Translations under genes and position numbers: made by a program
Notes under the pieces: model-generated
Database searches by the model: none
Seen by the model: only the letters and a program-made list of their open reading frames with translations
What the model was told of the DNA's origin: nothing
Shown: positions 40,062 through 52,778 of the stretch, piece after piece
Numbering within the stretch: position 1 is the stretch's first letter
Layout: every line of letters starts with the position of its first letter
DNA from: Haliclystus octoradiatus
Lineage: Eukaryota; Cnidaria; Staurozoa; Stauromedusae; Haliclystidae
DNA length: 64,000 nucleotides
Assembly: GCA_916610825.1 (NCBI GenBank)
Contig: OU744448.1
Location: forward strand, 17,111,936 to 17,175,935
Direction: 5' to 3'

Positions 40062-43000
40062 ATGCTAGCTTCACTATCTGGTGCTCGGCAATGGAATCTG
40101 TCTATTTATGTAACAGATTTGCAAGTGCAGAAGTCTTTAGAAGTGTTCGAAACGACATCTCTTGGAGAGATTATGTTGAATTTGGTTGAAAAGCTAGGTA
40201 AGAGTTACTTTTAATTCATCGCTATATAGTGAACAACGTGTATAGCATAACAAATGGAATAAGATAAATATTTCGACGGTGATAGCAAGGCACATATGCC
40301 CTACCCTTATTGATGTTACTCGCAGCATGATTACTACACTCCAGTGTCTTTTGTGAATGGAATGAATGTTTTTAATATTTGTCACTCAATATCTGTTTTG
40401 GGCTCCGATACTTTGTCTGCTATTTCCTGTCAAAATAATCAAACGTAATGTCTTGTAGAAGGCAATGTTGCTTCTGCTGCTGTTTGCACACTACAATTAT
40501 CGTCTCAATTTGATTGTGGATGTCATCTTTATTATCTCATCTAGTTTTGATCAGTTCTCATGTATTTGTAGTTATCAAGCAAAGCAAATAGCACGTTATA
40601 ACATTGATCAAGTTTTTCTTATTTTACTTGATTGATGATTTAAAATGATTCTTAAAAGGCATTGTGATATTTAAAATATATCCAATCTGTGCATCTCACT
40701 GTCTGAATCTATGTAATCAGTTGTCCAGTGTCCATACAGGATGACTATATGATTGCGTTTCTATGCAAATTTGCCTCGTAACGCATCTAGACACATAGGA
40801 TATATGTAGACCTACATAAGTGGATAGCTGCGCGAATATATATGCACACCTAGTTGCAAAGAATTCAGAAAACTTGGTTTTTCGCGGGGAATGCACTTAT
40901 TTTTTTAACAGAGTTTAGTACCAACTTCTGAAGATTGCGCGGGGAATGCATTCCCCGCGCGGACCATTCTTTTTAACTAGGTATGCACACATTCTCAGCA
41001 ACAACCACATCAGCACTATATAGAGCATCAGTCCCAAGCCTTGTGACCAGACTGCAAAGTGTATCAATGGCTTAATGTCAGTTGTGAATAGTAGTGTTCT
41101 ATTGTTATCCCAACTCTTGGGAAAAGCATAAACAATGAGATCTAACAAACTGACTATATAATCTTAATAGTTACAGTAGCAGTGGAGAATGTATGTGGTA
41201 TAGAAGTGACATATTTTTTATCAAAGTGGTTAGAGGCCTGGTCACCAAACACTATTTTTGGTAAATGTCCGGTTTTTCGTATGTAGAATTTGTTTAATTG
41301 TTAAAACAGAATTTGTTTAATTAATTATTGACTTGTGGCAATCAAGAGCTACAAATAACAAAGCTACGGAGAATTTAAACACAACACAGAGGAAAAAATT
41401 ATTCGTTGGATTTCAACTTGGAAATGTAAACAATATCATGAATTATTCGTTTTATACAGGATAGCATAAATCAACTACGACATTGAACACCCTCCAAACC
41501 AGTTTATATACTTGTTATGCCATTCACAAAGCTTAGACATTAGTTTATGTTTTACATACAATTGTTGAGCTGTTCTCTAAACACCATTTTGTTTTGATTA
41601 AAACTTGCTTGCTGAAGAATAATATAATTTCGTCAAATGTCGACCGATTTATCCCAGATTTTCTGCATAATTTTCTCCGGAAGACCTTCTTGAACATATA
41701 CGATTGACTGAGGTAGTATTCAACAATAGGAATATATCAACAATTTATACAAAAGCCTCTGGCAGTGGCTTCTAGGCCTCAATGGAAAATTCAAGAGCGC
41801 AATGAGTTAAAGTGCACATGGCACAAACAAATTTCAACACAGATTCTGGTAGCTGAAGCTAAATGACAAAGAATGGTGAAAAAGATTTCTCAATTTGGAC
41901 CAGGGCTTGAAATAACGATTTGAGGTTCACCGGTCATCATGGTGGATAGAACCGGAAATTTGCTGATCAGCTGGGAAAATTTACCTGATAATGACATGAT
42001 AATGATAAACATTGATATTTATAACCACCACATATAACCTTAAAATGATTGAATACAACAATTAGGTCCTTTAAAATTGAACTGTAATTCCAAAGTTTAG
42101 GATTCTTTTTCGTCCAATAATGCAACAACTTTTTTTATAAGAATAGTATTTGGAAAGCTGCAGTTCGTCGTAGTGTATTTCTATGAAACCAAAACAATTT
42201 AATTCTTGTATTAGGTTAAAGAATACCGACTATGCTACTGAAGAAAAATAAAATTACAGTCTGAAATTTCTTTGTACTGGTTTTTTAAATTCAACTTGAT
42301 TCACTGGCAGTCTCCGACAAAAGATTTAGCCTTACGGAATCTTAACGCATTTTCAACTTTTTTTCTGAAACTTTGTTGTCATAAAGCTAGATCCAATCCC
42401 TTTTTTCTCAGCGACATTTGCGTCAAAACACCCATGTGAAGGCGTTTTTCACCGAGAAATAATTTCCAGATCGAAAAAAAAAATTATGCCATTGTTTTTT
42501 TCACATCGGGTTATACTACATAATTATATGTAAAGATAGTTTGAGGGTTCATTCCCACTTTAACAAACAATCAAATAAGACAAGTTATTGCCGTTCATAA
42601 ATGACGGAGAACAGACATAGTTGCCTGACAAAAGGCAAAATTCACTGGTCAATGACGGATCACCGGCACTTTTTCAAGCCCTGATTTGGACTTGTATAAG
42701 CGGTGATATTTAATGTTGAATGTACCCTATTTTTGATCAGTCACTTTTTCCAAACTCGGAACGATAGTTGAAAGCAGAGGAAGTCGTGCTGTCTGTTCAT
42801 GTCATGATGATGATTGATCCTGATCTTGGACATTCGTTATTTAAATATCAAAAACACTTCTTTTTTTTTCTATGATATAAATTTTTTATTCAACCTCAAA
42901 ACGTATTCATTAAATGTCTATGTATGATTTCTTCATTTGTTTTAACGATAAATTACAACTATAATATTGATATTTTGTTGATATACAACAAAATGCTGTG

Positions 43001-46000
43001 ATACTGATTGCGATAGCCAGTGTTGGTATATCGTACATTTTTACTTTTTGAAGATTGTGATGCCACTATTCGGGGTAAATGAAAGTTGAATGTAATTTAA
43101 TAATATCTATAATATTCATGTCATGAACTACAACCTTATCAAAAAGAGAGATATTTTATCAACTTTCAAAACTTGAAGAATAATGCAATATTGGTGCGCA
43201 TTCGTACATTTGGAAATGATTGTGGTCCTACAAATGAATCTTGCTTCATTGAAAATACTCTGGGAAATCCCATTCAAACTATCTTCCTATGGCAGTAAGA
43301 ACGTATTGTTTAGAGGTTAGACTGCAAAACAGTAGATAGGAAACATCAAGTAATTTTGAAAATGTCAATGAAGAGATCGCTAAAATAAGTCCTTTGCGTC
43401 CGACATATTTGTTTCCCATGTTGCATATCCATGTTGCCAGACCTTTTTCAAAATTCCAAATTAATGCTTCCAAAAATCACATGATTATAAACATGGCTGT
43501 TTCAAAAACAAATGCTTTAAAACCAAATAATATGAACAAGATCAAGGTTTGAAATTGAAAATATTTGGCCTTATTATTGATGTTGTTATTGTTATCTTTT
43601 CTGATGTTAGAGTTATCTCAGAACTGATTAATTATAATCACATTTCATCACATCAACCATGGCCACTTCAAAACTAACCACTTTGATGCTTGATGAAAAC
43701 AAAGAAACAGATAGGATGAACCAGGCATTTCTATTCACATTTTTGTTTCAGATATTACAACAGATTGGTCTGACCATGGTATTTGGTGGCCAGATCGAAA
43801 CAAATGGCTTCTAAAGCCAAGAATGACTGTCCTTGCATGTGGCATTATATCAGAAACTACTCTCCATTTTACACCAATGCACAAGACTTTGAGGCTGCAA
43901 ATGCCAGATCTTCAAAACCTTGACATGCGTGTAAATTTTGCCGTGCCTGTCTTTACTGCTGTGAAAGAAATAGCAGCTGACCTTGGAATCAGACATCCGG
44001 AGGAGATGTCTCTTGCTAAACCAATGGAAAGTCTAATGAAAGGAAAAGACAGAAAGACCGCAAAAGTTGGAAAGGCAGGATCGAAGAAAAGTAATAGGTC
44101 TAATTCATCTGATGATCTATCTCAAGGCAGTTTAGAGAACGGAAAGCATGGATCTGCCCGTCATCTTGCACCTCCAAGCCCTAGCACCCCAAGGTCTGTC
44201 ACAAGCAATAAAAGCAGCAGCGATTTTCTTTACACTGGAACTGACCCACTCAACCCATACGCAACAGCGTTATCACCAATGTTGATCACCAGTCCATCTG
44301 TTTCTACAAATGAAGCTATGCATGTTTTATATAGAGGGAAAACGTTACAAGAAAGATCTGTGTTCAATGCAGGGTAAGTGCTTGCATTATAAAGACCTCC
44401 AAAGCAGTGTTTAGGGATTCTAAGGAATTGATTCAAGATTCACAGTTTAACATTAAAAACTGTTTATCACAAGTATTCTAAAGTTTCTTACAGAACAACC
44501 ATCAGTTTAATGAAATATTTTTGTAAAGCTATATTTATATGTGTTATATGTGAATGTTTAGGAAAGAAATTTCCCGGAACAGATTCATTGTGATGTCCTC
44601 TTTTGGAAATCTAGTTCAACTTAATCCAATTCCAAAAAATCGCAAATATACCCACAAGCCTTCCATAACACTGTCATATATTAATTATGATAATTGATAT
44701 AATCGTTAGATTTATTCTATAGCCAGCGAGATTTGTCAGTAAGAAACTGTGAACATATTTTCTGTCCGTTGTAAGTGATGTAAATGTTGATGTGGAGTGA
44801 CCCAGATAGTAGTGTTTAGAAAAGCAAAAACTTATAAAAATATATTATGCAAGTGCTTAAATCAAAACATTTAAGGCGGTAGATGAAGCACTTTCAAATC
44901 TTTCAAAGCTACTAGCTGTACACTTTCCAATATTGCATAAAATATATTTAATCGAATCTTTTGGCTATAATTTAATCATTGTTTTCTATCATAAGACTCA
45001 CTCGGCCGCAAAGCCTCGCTTTTTGGTTAATCTCTATATATGTGTGTTCTGGAGTAATACGGGGTGAAACAGCTACTGAAAACTCAATGTTATCATTTTT
45101 GTTTCTTTATTGCTAGTTGGTTGGACTCGTCTGTGTCCTTCATGGAACAGGTAAGTAGCTATCCGATTTACAATTTGGCTTTTCAAAGTTAAACTATTAC
45201 ACTTTAATTGTTTTTAATGTGAGATGTTTTATTCCTAACCAACAGGGTATAATGGAATTCGAAACACTTTTACTTCGATTTAAATACTTCAACTTCTTCG
45301 ACCTAAACCCCAAGGTAAATGAAGTTTGATATGCTATTTTACTTAATGTGAACCAACAGATACACACAAAGCAACTACACACAGCAACAGACTACATCTC
45401 ATAATATTTGAGCATTAATTTACATTAGAGGTGTGCGTCAGATCAGGTCTCCCAAAAGGTGACCACAGGTACAAACTTTCTGCAATCCGATCCAAATTTC
45501 AACATTGACAATTAATCTGACCCAAAATGTTTATCCTAAATCAGAAAAATATCCTCAATTTTTTGTAGCCTTTTTTCAAAATTAAAAGAAAATGAAATCT
45601 GCAAAATCAGTGGAAAAAATTCTCAAAATCTGATTCAATCTTACCGAACAATATCAACCCAATCTGATCTGTTTTTGTGTTTCATTGTCTTCATTTTAAA
45701 GAGGGTGACCTGGTTATCTGCAAGGCTTATCTCTCCCATGGTCCTCAAGAGATGTAACGGCCAGGGCCTGGCTGCCTTGAACTATACGCGATGCATAATA
45801 ATGCGAGAAGCTACAATACATAACATCTTATAGTGGTAGGACTGATTCCAAGGCTGTTTCCAACTCACATGATTAGCTTAGTATGGTGATTGTTGATGTT
45901 TTGGTTCACATTTACAGTTGTATACACTAACACTTTTAAACAGCTGGTCACATAGTACATATTTCTCTGCATATCTCACTAGTCAACATGCGTGCTAATA

Positions 46001-49000
46001 TAACACTATCCATGTCTTATATGTATCGTTAATGGTTATACTTTTCTTCATGTAGGTTGATGATCCAAGGATTAACCAAATATTTGAACAAGCTAAATGG
46101 CAAATCCTGTCAGAAGAAGTCGAATGTACGGAAGAAGAAGCTATCACATTTGGAGCATTACATTTCCAAGTAAAGATATCATCCTCATCACCACAAGTAG
46201 AGAAAGATGAGGAAACAGATGACATCGACTCTGCTTTGAATGATCTGCAGGTAAGCTGAAACAATCAGTGTTTTTCTTTTAATTAAAAACCTTTTGTTTG
46301 TCATCAAATGTTTTTGGATTCAGATTCATCTAGCTAGTCATGTATACCGATTTGGAATTGAGTTCCACATTGTAGCATGCTGCTCAATCCAAATTCCAAT
46401 CAATATAAATGATGTTTATTTTCAGGCATATGTTTGCGATTCTGAAATAAATTTTTTTTCAAATAATTAACTTTCTTCACAATAGTTTGCATCTTTCCAA
46501 TCAGTTCCTTCAATACCCAATTCCAAAAACGTTTGCTCTTGTAAGCTTTTGAGTTTCATTCATGTTATGCTACTCACTATTCACCATATGATCTTTAACT
46601 TGGTCTTTACAAATACAATAAGAATAAGAAACAAAATTAAATTTTGAGATGGATGCTGCTGGAGGGAATTAAAATATTTCTTGCTCTTGAATTCCAACAT
46701 TTGCAATCTATGAAATACCAAACTTAGATAGTCAAAAACAGGCAGCAATACTAAATCAGGATTGTATACTATATGGCATGGCACATATTTGAGGCTAGGC
46801 TGTAACACATGAGGAGATAAATTGTAATAATTGTAACAATTTATTTCAGATGTCACTCGAAGGAACAACTTCCAATGCTCCAAAAATTGAACAAACAACA
46901 CCAGTAAGTTTTCAATGTTGTCTATTGATTCCTTTCCTCATCTCTTGACACACTTTTCTAATTATGGGCTATCTATTCAAGGTATTAACAAAGATTCCGG
47001 AAATGGAAGATCAACTGAGTCTTGTCAAGTAAGTTCAGTAGTGTTGTTAACTCCTAATTGCTAACCCTTGGAGTGTTATCTGCTGCATGAGCTTCCTTAC
47101 CAAATGCCTCATCATATGGCCAATACCACCTGTATGCTATTTAAGAAACTATTTTTAAGAGCACTCCTACCAATAAAATGGTGCTAGACATGTCTTTGTT
47201 AGTGGGATAGTCATATACCGTATTCATTCAAACATTGTGTTTTATCGCATTAATTTCTAATGTTTACAACTTATTGACTTTAATTTAAAGGGCTAAAAAA
47301 CTGGGGATGAAAAGTGTGAAGCCTTACTGGTTCAAATTCAAAGGTGTGTAAACAACCAATGTGTTTTTATAGGCTCATTTGATACCAATCAATTCAATGA
47401 ATACGTATGAAGTTAATTGTATTTTGCCTTTGTTAAACAGACACTCATATCTCATATTATAAATCTGAAGAGGCAAGCTCGGGTCCACCATTACAGAAGT
47501 TGAATCTAAAAGGTATTATCATAATTATGATGTTTTAAACTATATAACATTTTTTTAGTGTTGGTTTCATCATATAATGTTATATTCCTTGCTATGGTTC
47601 TCTATGATATTATGTGTCATATTTATGATTTTTTATTCGTTTCAATTTGTGTAGGCTGTGAAGTTATACCAGATGTTAATGTTTCAAAAGATAAATATCA
47701 TATCAAGTTACGTATTCCTGGACCGGATGTGTATGAAGTTGAATTAGCGTGTAGCTCAGATGCACAATACTCAAAATGGTTAGCAGCATGTCGTTTGGCA
47801 GCTAAAGGAAAAACAATGGCTGATTTGTCATACGACCAAGAGAAATCTAGTGTAAAAACATTTTTGAACATGCAAAAAGATGGCAGTGGAGATGACATTG
47901 TTGTTGGTGAACATGTACGAAGAAATCTAAGTATATACTGTTATCATAAGTACGGTATTTGATTATGTTCTATTAATACGTTGAGTTTTTTGTTTTAGGG
48001 TGCTATCCAAGCAGAAGATTTTGTCCCGCCAAGACTATTACATAAGTACAAAAAGCAACAGGTATATGGTAACTTGCATGATATGGCATCGTAATTCGTC
48101 CCGGGACTCAAACCAAAAGTCGAGTCCCGGTATCGCATTTCAGAAAATGTTTCCCAAAAATTACGTAGAAGTTGAAACTTTTTCTGTTTATGGAATTATT
48201 ATTTTCCTTCCAATCTCTATTTTAATATTTCTCCAATTAGTTTGTAAATGATTGATTAAAAATGTCCCAGTTAAATTTTAAAACTGTATTTAAAATCTAA
48301 ATCCGACAATCAAACTTTGAGGTATAAGGAGACCGAACCGAAGATAATTTAATTCAGACTAATAATTAGTTAAACATTTCAATTAATCATCAATGTATAA
48401 TAGTATTATTGTAGATGTTTTCCTCTCTCTTTTCTTCCACATCTTTTCAACTCGACATTTGAAGAAAAAAACTGGTAAAACAATTTGGGGGGAAATTCCG
48501 GGACCAGGGTCCGACAAAGGATTTGGCCTAGAAGCATTTCAACATTTTCTTCTGGATTTTTTGTTGATGTTTGGCCAATAGATCATAAAAATATCAATTT
48601 TCTTCTGAATTTGCTCTAACCTTCCGTAATCTAGGAATCCAAGATTTCTACTTTTGTTGAACCCTGTCCGGGACTCAAACGGGACCCTGGTACCTATTCT
48701 GGGAAACTGGTTGAGTCATTTCCTGTCATTTCGATTCCCTATTTCATGATTTGTTTTGTATAATTTGGAAATGTGTAACTGACACATTTCAGTGTCAGTA
48801 AGATAAATTTAATCTGTTTGAAATTTCTATACTATATTAATATTTCAATTTCTCATTATACAATTAAATCCTGTTCAGCCTTAATTATGAAATATGAAAC
48901 ATTGGCTCTCATTCTATAAATGTTCTGATTAATTTCATTGAGCACTATACAAAGAACTAGCGTGGACAAATGCAACTATTATTATTATATTATTATTAGC

Positions 49001-52000
49001 CTTAATTATAATCAGATTTTTCCCAAAATTAAGACTTGGAACATACATTTATAATTATAAATAAATAATGTATAAAATATAAAGTCAAAAATCAGACAAT
49101 CATGTTTGCTACTCAAAGTTTCACGCCAAGGCGATCATCAGGCCATCTATTCAATGAAAATCATACACTATACCTTCAGGATACATACAATCGGAGTGCT
49201 ATTATTTAATTACGCTATTGTTTACATGTTACGAATGACGGATATTTATTAGTGGTTCCGGTGATAATTTGTGGCTACATTTTGAAATTTGACAAGTAAT
49301 ATTTATTTGATGTCTACATTTGGATGTTATTTCTGTTTTTTTTTTTTATTAAGTAAGCGTTTGTCAGGGTATGTGATGTGGTATTTCTCTGTGAGGCAGA
49401 GATCGGATGTTTTTGTTTTGTTGCTGTATGGCTTGGCGGTTGATAGGATTGACCATTTGATTTTCTTTTAAAGGGTCAAACAAGACCGGCAGCCTTTGTA
49501 TGGAATTTTTGGAAATCTGATCTCGTAACTTTTTTGTTTACGTCATGTTATTTCAGTGAGTTGATGATATTTGAGCCGTGATTTGAAGATTTCTGAAACG
49601 CAACTTCCAATATTTTAACATTTTTATTTTAAAATACACAAGCAAAGCAATATGAGTTGAATATAAAGATGATGACAATCAGGATTTCAGTACAACATAT
49701 GTATATATCCTCAAAATAATCATTCCAAGCGAACAAGTCTGAAATTATATCAGAATATTTCTTTCCAAAAACATTGCAGTTCGAAACGCAAACAAACCAA
49801 CGGTCAGTAATTAAATTCAGTTTGAATCAATTTTGTAACAAACCATAATATCCAAACACCCAGAAATCACATATGATGTTATTTTGTTTCGATCGAGGTT
49901 CAGAATGTCAGTGTAAATGAAATACAGAAATATAAGCCAGATGATTTGATGTTGTCAAAATGAAGCTAGATTCGAAATGTTTCTTCTTCGCAAGAAATAT
50001 CGCATTCATATATTTGTAAGCAAAAAAACAGTATCAAATGTGCGCAATTATCTACATTATTCTTTCTTTCAACAAAGTGCTTTATTCCATATTACATCTT
50101 TTGTAAACGTTCTTAGCAAATCACAAAACACTTCTTTGTAGTTTTTCTGCCATCGAAACACTCCTCGTGATATATTCCAGTTACCTTACCAGATTTCATC
50201 GCTATGAATATTCAAAATCGATTTGATGATGTCACAACGGGTGTTTGAAAATGAGGTTTTGAAAAAAATGTATTTGTTTCAAAACAATTATCGCCGGTCA
50301 ATAATGCCCCTTTAAGTGCCATATATACTTCGAAAGCTCTATAGAATTGATGCATTTTGTGTTTCTGAATGAGCGTGTGTCTTGAATGTGTTTTCAGTTA
50401 GTTCGATGTAGTTTTGCCCTTCTTGGTCTTCATTTGTTGTGACTGTAGCATTAATTCGTGGTGTGTAAGCTAGGTTACTTTTGTGTCTTCTTGACTTTAA
50501 GGCTGTTTCGTATTGATCCTTTGATTTACTGAATGTTTCTGCATTATTTGAGAGGTCTGACAGTCTTTTGTTGATGGCTGTTGGGATTTGTTTTATGATG
50601 CTTGGTTGATGGTTTGATTTGGTGTTTATGTACACAGGTTTGTTGTCAGGTTTTCTATACAGTTGGTAGGTTTCATCATATAAGTTAAATTTTATGTCAA
50701 GAAAATTAATAATTTTCATGTTTGTTTGGATTGTGATGTCGAGGCCTTGTTCTTTGAAATTTTTGCTATATTTTTCTTGATTCTCTCTAGCTGCTGTCCT
50801 GATTTGTTTCTAAAAATTGCAAGTTCGTCATCTCTGTAAAGGCCGACGTTGTCTTTGCCGTATGCTTCTCCTAGTTTGTTTAGCAGGAACAAGCCAGCAA
50901 TTTCGCATATCTCGGCACCATCAAAACTACCCATAGTGACGTCAAATATGCTATTGTTGATGCATTTTACTCATGCTTGGTTGTTGTCAAAGAGGACCGA
51001 TTCCTTGGGTGCATTATTGTTTCATAGTCTTTTTTGAAATTGCCGTAAAATTTTTGGCAAAATCGATTGCTTTTTCCAGAAGATTTTCAGCTATTTAAGG
51101 GTAGAAATTTACGATATCAAATACTGTAAAAGAGCACTCATGTTTGTTTTGTAATTAATTAAACCAGTCAATTACTATAAATGAATTTTCCATTGATTGG
51201 ATCTGGTGTCCATTTTGATTTTCTTGTGAAGGATAGTTTTACTAAATATTCCAATCTCGCTCTTTGCCGTGTTAATAAGCCTGCATGTAGGTTTATTATC
51301 AAAATTCTCCTTGTGATCTTTTAACGTTGTGAATGCTTCTGAATGAAGACCAAGAAGGGCAAAACTACATCGAACTAACTGAAAACACATTCAAGACACA
51401 CACTCATTCTGAAACACAAAATGCATCAATTCTATAGAGCTTTCGAAGTATATATGGCACTTAAAAGAAAATAAGGAAGAATACAACATCAAATGGTCAA
51501 TCCTCTCAACTGCCAAGCCATACAGCAACATAAACATGCGATCTCTGCCTCATAGAGAAATACCACATCACATATTCTGACAAACGCTTACTTAATAAAA
51601 ATAAAACAGAAATAATATCCAAATGTAGACATCAAATAAATTTACTTGTCAAATTTCAAAATGTAGCCACAAATTATCACCAGAACCACTAATAAATATC
51701 CGTAACATGTAAACAATAGCGTAATTAAATAATAGCACTCCGAGTGTATGTATCCTGAAGGTATAGTGTATGATTTTCATTGAATAGATGGCCTGATGAT
51801 CGCCTTGGCGTGAAACTTTGAGTAGCAAACATGATTGTCTGATTTTTGACTTCATATTTTATACATTATTTAAAGCTCTCCTGTATAGCATTAAGCCCTA
51901 TGTTTCGTCAGTAAGACAACTTACATCACATTATATAATTATAAATAAATGTATTGGAATCAAGTCAGCAATGAAATGGTCCAGAGATAATTACATTGCG

Positions 52001-52760
52001 GAGATATGAGGTTTACCTAAGCTCTTTTTCAATCAATATGCCATAAATTTATTGTCCCATCTGAGGTCGTGTAGAATGTGTGACAATCACTGCTCTGATC
52101 AGAAAAGATCACTCTTCAAGTAGAAGAGCAGTATGGGATGCCTTTGTAGGAAAACATTGTCTGCATTACTTGTACTATGTCAAACTGTTTTGATATTTTA
52201 TCACCTATTTTGCTATTCAAATAATAGATTGCTGCACGTGTACTTGAAGCTCATTCATCTTTCACCAAACTTACGCCCATCGAAGCAAAGATGAATTTCA
52301 TTCGCCAATGGCAATCCTTACCAGAGTTTGGTATCACCACATTCAACGTGAAATTCAAAGGCAAAAAAACAGCCAAAAAGCCGGTATGTAATCACTAGCC
52401 TTATAATATAACATTGATTTAATTGAAACTTGTATAAGAAAATATCACCTCAAATTGTATGTTGTTTTCAAGGAAATTCTTGGTATATCGTTCTATCGTC
52501 TTGTCCGTATGGATGCTGGAACTCGTGATATTAACAAAGAATGGCGTTATAGTGATATGCGATCATGGAATGTGAACTGGGAAACACGTGAGATGATTGT
52601 ACAATGCGAAGATGAGACAGTTATATTTTCATGTAATGATTGTGATGTAAAATTAGTGCACGAATTCATTGGTGGATATATTTTCTTGACGTTGCGTAAA
52701 GATGTTAACTCACCACCCGACGACGAGACTTTTATGAAATTGACAGGAGGATGGGTTTAA
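40062..52760 (+). CDS. FERMT: Kindlin (fermitin family), integrin coactivator
   Basis: Thirteen coding exons: 40062-40197, 43752-44373, 45117-45150, 45246-45314, 46056-46250, 46850-46903, 46982-47028, 47291-47343, 47441-47512, 47655-47914, 47999-48061, 52228-52383 and 52473-52760. All phases agree, giving 682 residues, the usual kindlin length. The start ATG follows an in-frame TAA at 40038. Exon 1 and early exon 2 form the F0 domain ([20 protein letters not shown]). Exon 2 continues the F1 domain with a long lysine/serine-rich loop. [27 protein letters not shown] and [10 protein letters not shown] mark F2. A PH domain (about 375-490: [34 protein letters not shown]) interrupts F2. F3 holds [18 protein letters not shown] and [10 protein letters not shown]. 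Kindlins bind the beta-integrin tail through F3 and phosphoinositides through PH, at cell-matrix adhesions. The QW pair needed for integrin binding in human kindlin-2 is Ser618-Trp619 here. The exon 10 donor (CAT followed by GTACGA) is weak. Confidence 0.96.
40840..40992. repeat. Foldback element with a perfect 24-bp GC-rich palindrome
   Basis: The arms GCACACCTAGTT and AACTAGGTATGCACAC are inverted across about 150 bp in kindlin intron 1. Inside, 40937-40960 is a perfect 24-bp palindrome built from GCGCGGGGAATG and its complement. A half copy (CGCGGGGAATGCAC) lies at about 40885. The GC content contrasts strongly with the AT-rich surroundings. No coding capacity. Confidence 0.75.
41901..42683. 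mobile_element. hAT-type element, 783 bp, in kindlin intron 1
   Basis: Inverted ends CAGGGCTTGAAA are flanked by an exact 8-bp duplication ATTTGGAC at 41893-41900 and 42684-42691. A scrap of the other hAT end family (CTCCGACAAAAGATTTAGCC at about 42313) lies inside it, so this element itself received an insertion or captured one. No transposase recognised. Confidence 0.83.
48505..48666. mobile_element. hAT-type MITE, 162 bp, in kindlin intron 11
   Basis: Ends CAGGGTCCGACAAAGG and CAGGGTTCAACAAAAG (complementary strand) are flanked by an exact duplication TCCGGGAC at 48497-48504 and 48667-48674. The interior is about 80% alike to 2361-2535 by eye (CTTCTGAATTTGCTCTAACC is shared), so it is a second copy of that family. 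Confidence 0.87.
49473..50311. mobile_element. TTAA-flanked non-autonomous DNA element, 839 bp
   Basis: TTAA occurs at both borders (49469-49472 and 50312-50315). The ends are inverted and similar: TTAAAGGGTCAAACAAGACC on the left and TTAAAGGGGCATTATTGACC on the right complement, both followed by GGC. The element interrupts the minus Penelope copy. The plus copy at 51467-51475 has a single TTAA at the homologous place. TTAA duplication is typical of piggyBac-like and some other superfamilies. No transposase ORF is visible. Confidence 0.8.
50316..51390 (-). pseudogene. Penelope-like reverse transcriptase remnant
   Basis: In minus order: 51390-51175 carries [12 protein letters not shown] and [10 protein letters not shown], the fingers motifs of Penelope-like RTs. 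50934-50716 carries [15 protein letters not shown] and the catalytic box as [11 protein letters not shown]. 50719-50339 carries [20 protein letters not shown] and [19 protein letters not shown], the typical region after the catalytic box. Frameshifts separate the pieces. The GIY-YIG endonuclease is represented only by its extreme end ([17 protein letters not shown]) beyond the TTAA insert, at 49500-49320. The copy is truncated at its 5' end. Confidence 0.85.
51343..51850 (+). pseudogene. Second, plus-strand partial Penelope-like copy
   Basis: It begins with [18 protein letters not shown], identical in sense to the RT tail of the minus copy. It continues through [15 protein letters not shown] (endonuclease end) and into the shared 3' UTR ending at GATTTTTGAC. 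Its uninterrupted CACTTAAAAGAAAATAAGG at about 51469 shows the site into which the TTAA element inserted in the other copy. Confidence 0.8.
51787..51832 (+). ncRNA. Hammerhead-like motif in Penelope 3' end (candidate)
   Basis: The sequence contains CTGATGA, then a small stem CGCC-TT-GGCG, then GTGAAAC, which resembles the hammerhead ribozyme core. The same motif is on the minus strand at about 49118-49147, and weaker versions occur in the Gypsy 2 terminal repeats. Penelope-like elements are known to carry hammerhead motifs. Here the cleavage-site strand (an expected GUC close after GAAAC) is not obvious, and the first stem II pair is U-U, so activity is doubtful. Confidence 0.35.
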
Positions 52761-52778
52761 TTCTACCTGGAATGTCAG

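Larger units (their letters stand above)
49084..51850. mobile_element. Penelope-like retroelement composite with inverted 3' ends
   Basis: Two partial copies of one Penelope-like element lie head to head in kindlin intron 11. The minus copy runs from about 51342 down to 49084, the plus copy from about 51343 to 51850. Both end in the same sequence (GTCAAAAATCAGACAAT, GTTTCACGCCAAGGCGATC, complement on one side), giving long inverted arms. The minus copy holds the RT. The plus copy keeps only the end of RT, the end of the endonuclease region and the 3' UTR. A TTAA-flanked insert (49473-50311) sits in the minus copy only. Inverted, 5'-truncated partners are typical of Penelope-like insertions. 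Confidence 0.82.

Noticed and set aside
47915..47962. Extension of kindlin exon 10 to the in-frame stop
   Set aside because: It would truncate the protein before F3. Frame, length and the next exon all fit a donor at 47915, although it is a weak one.
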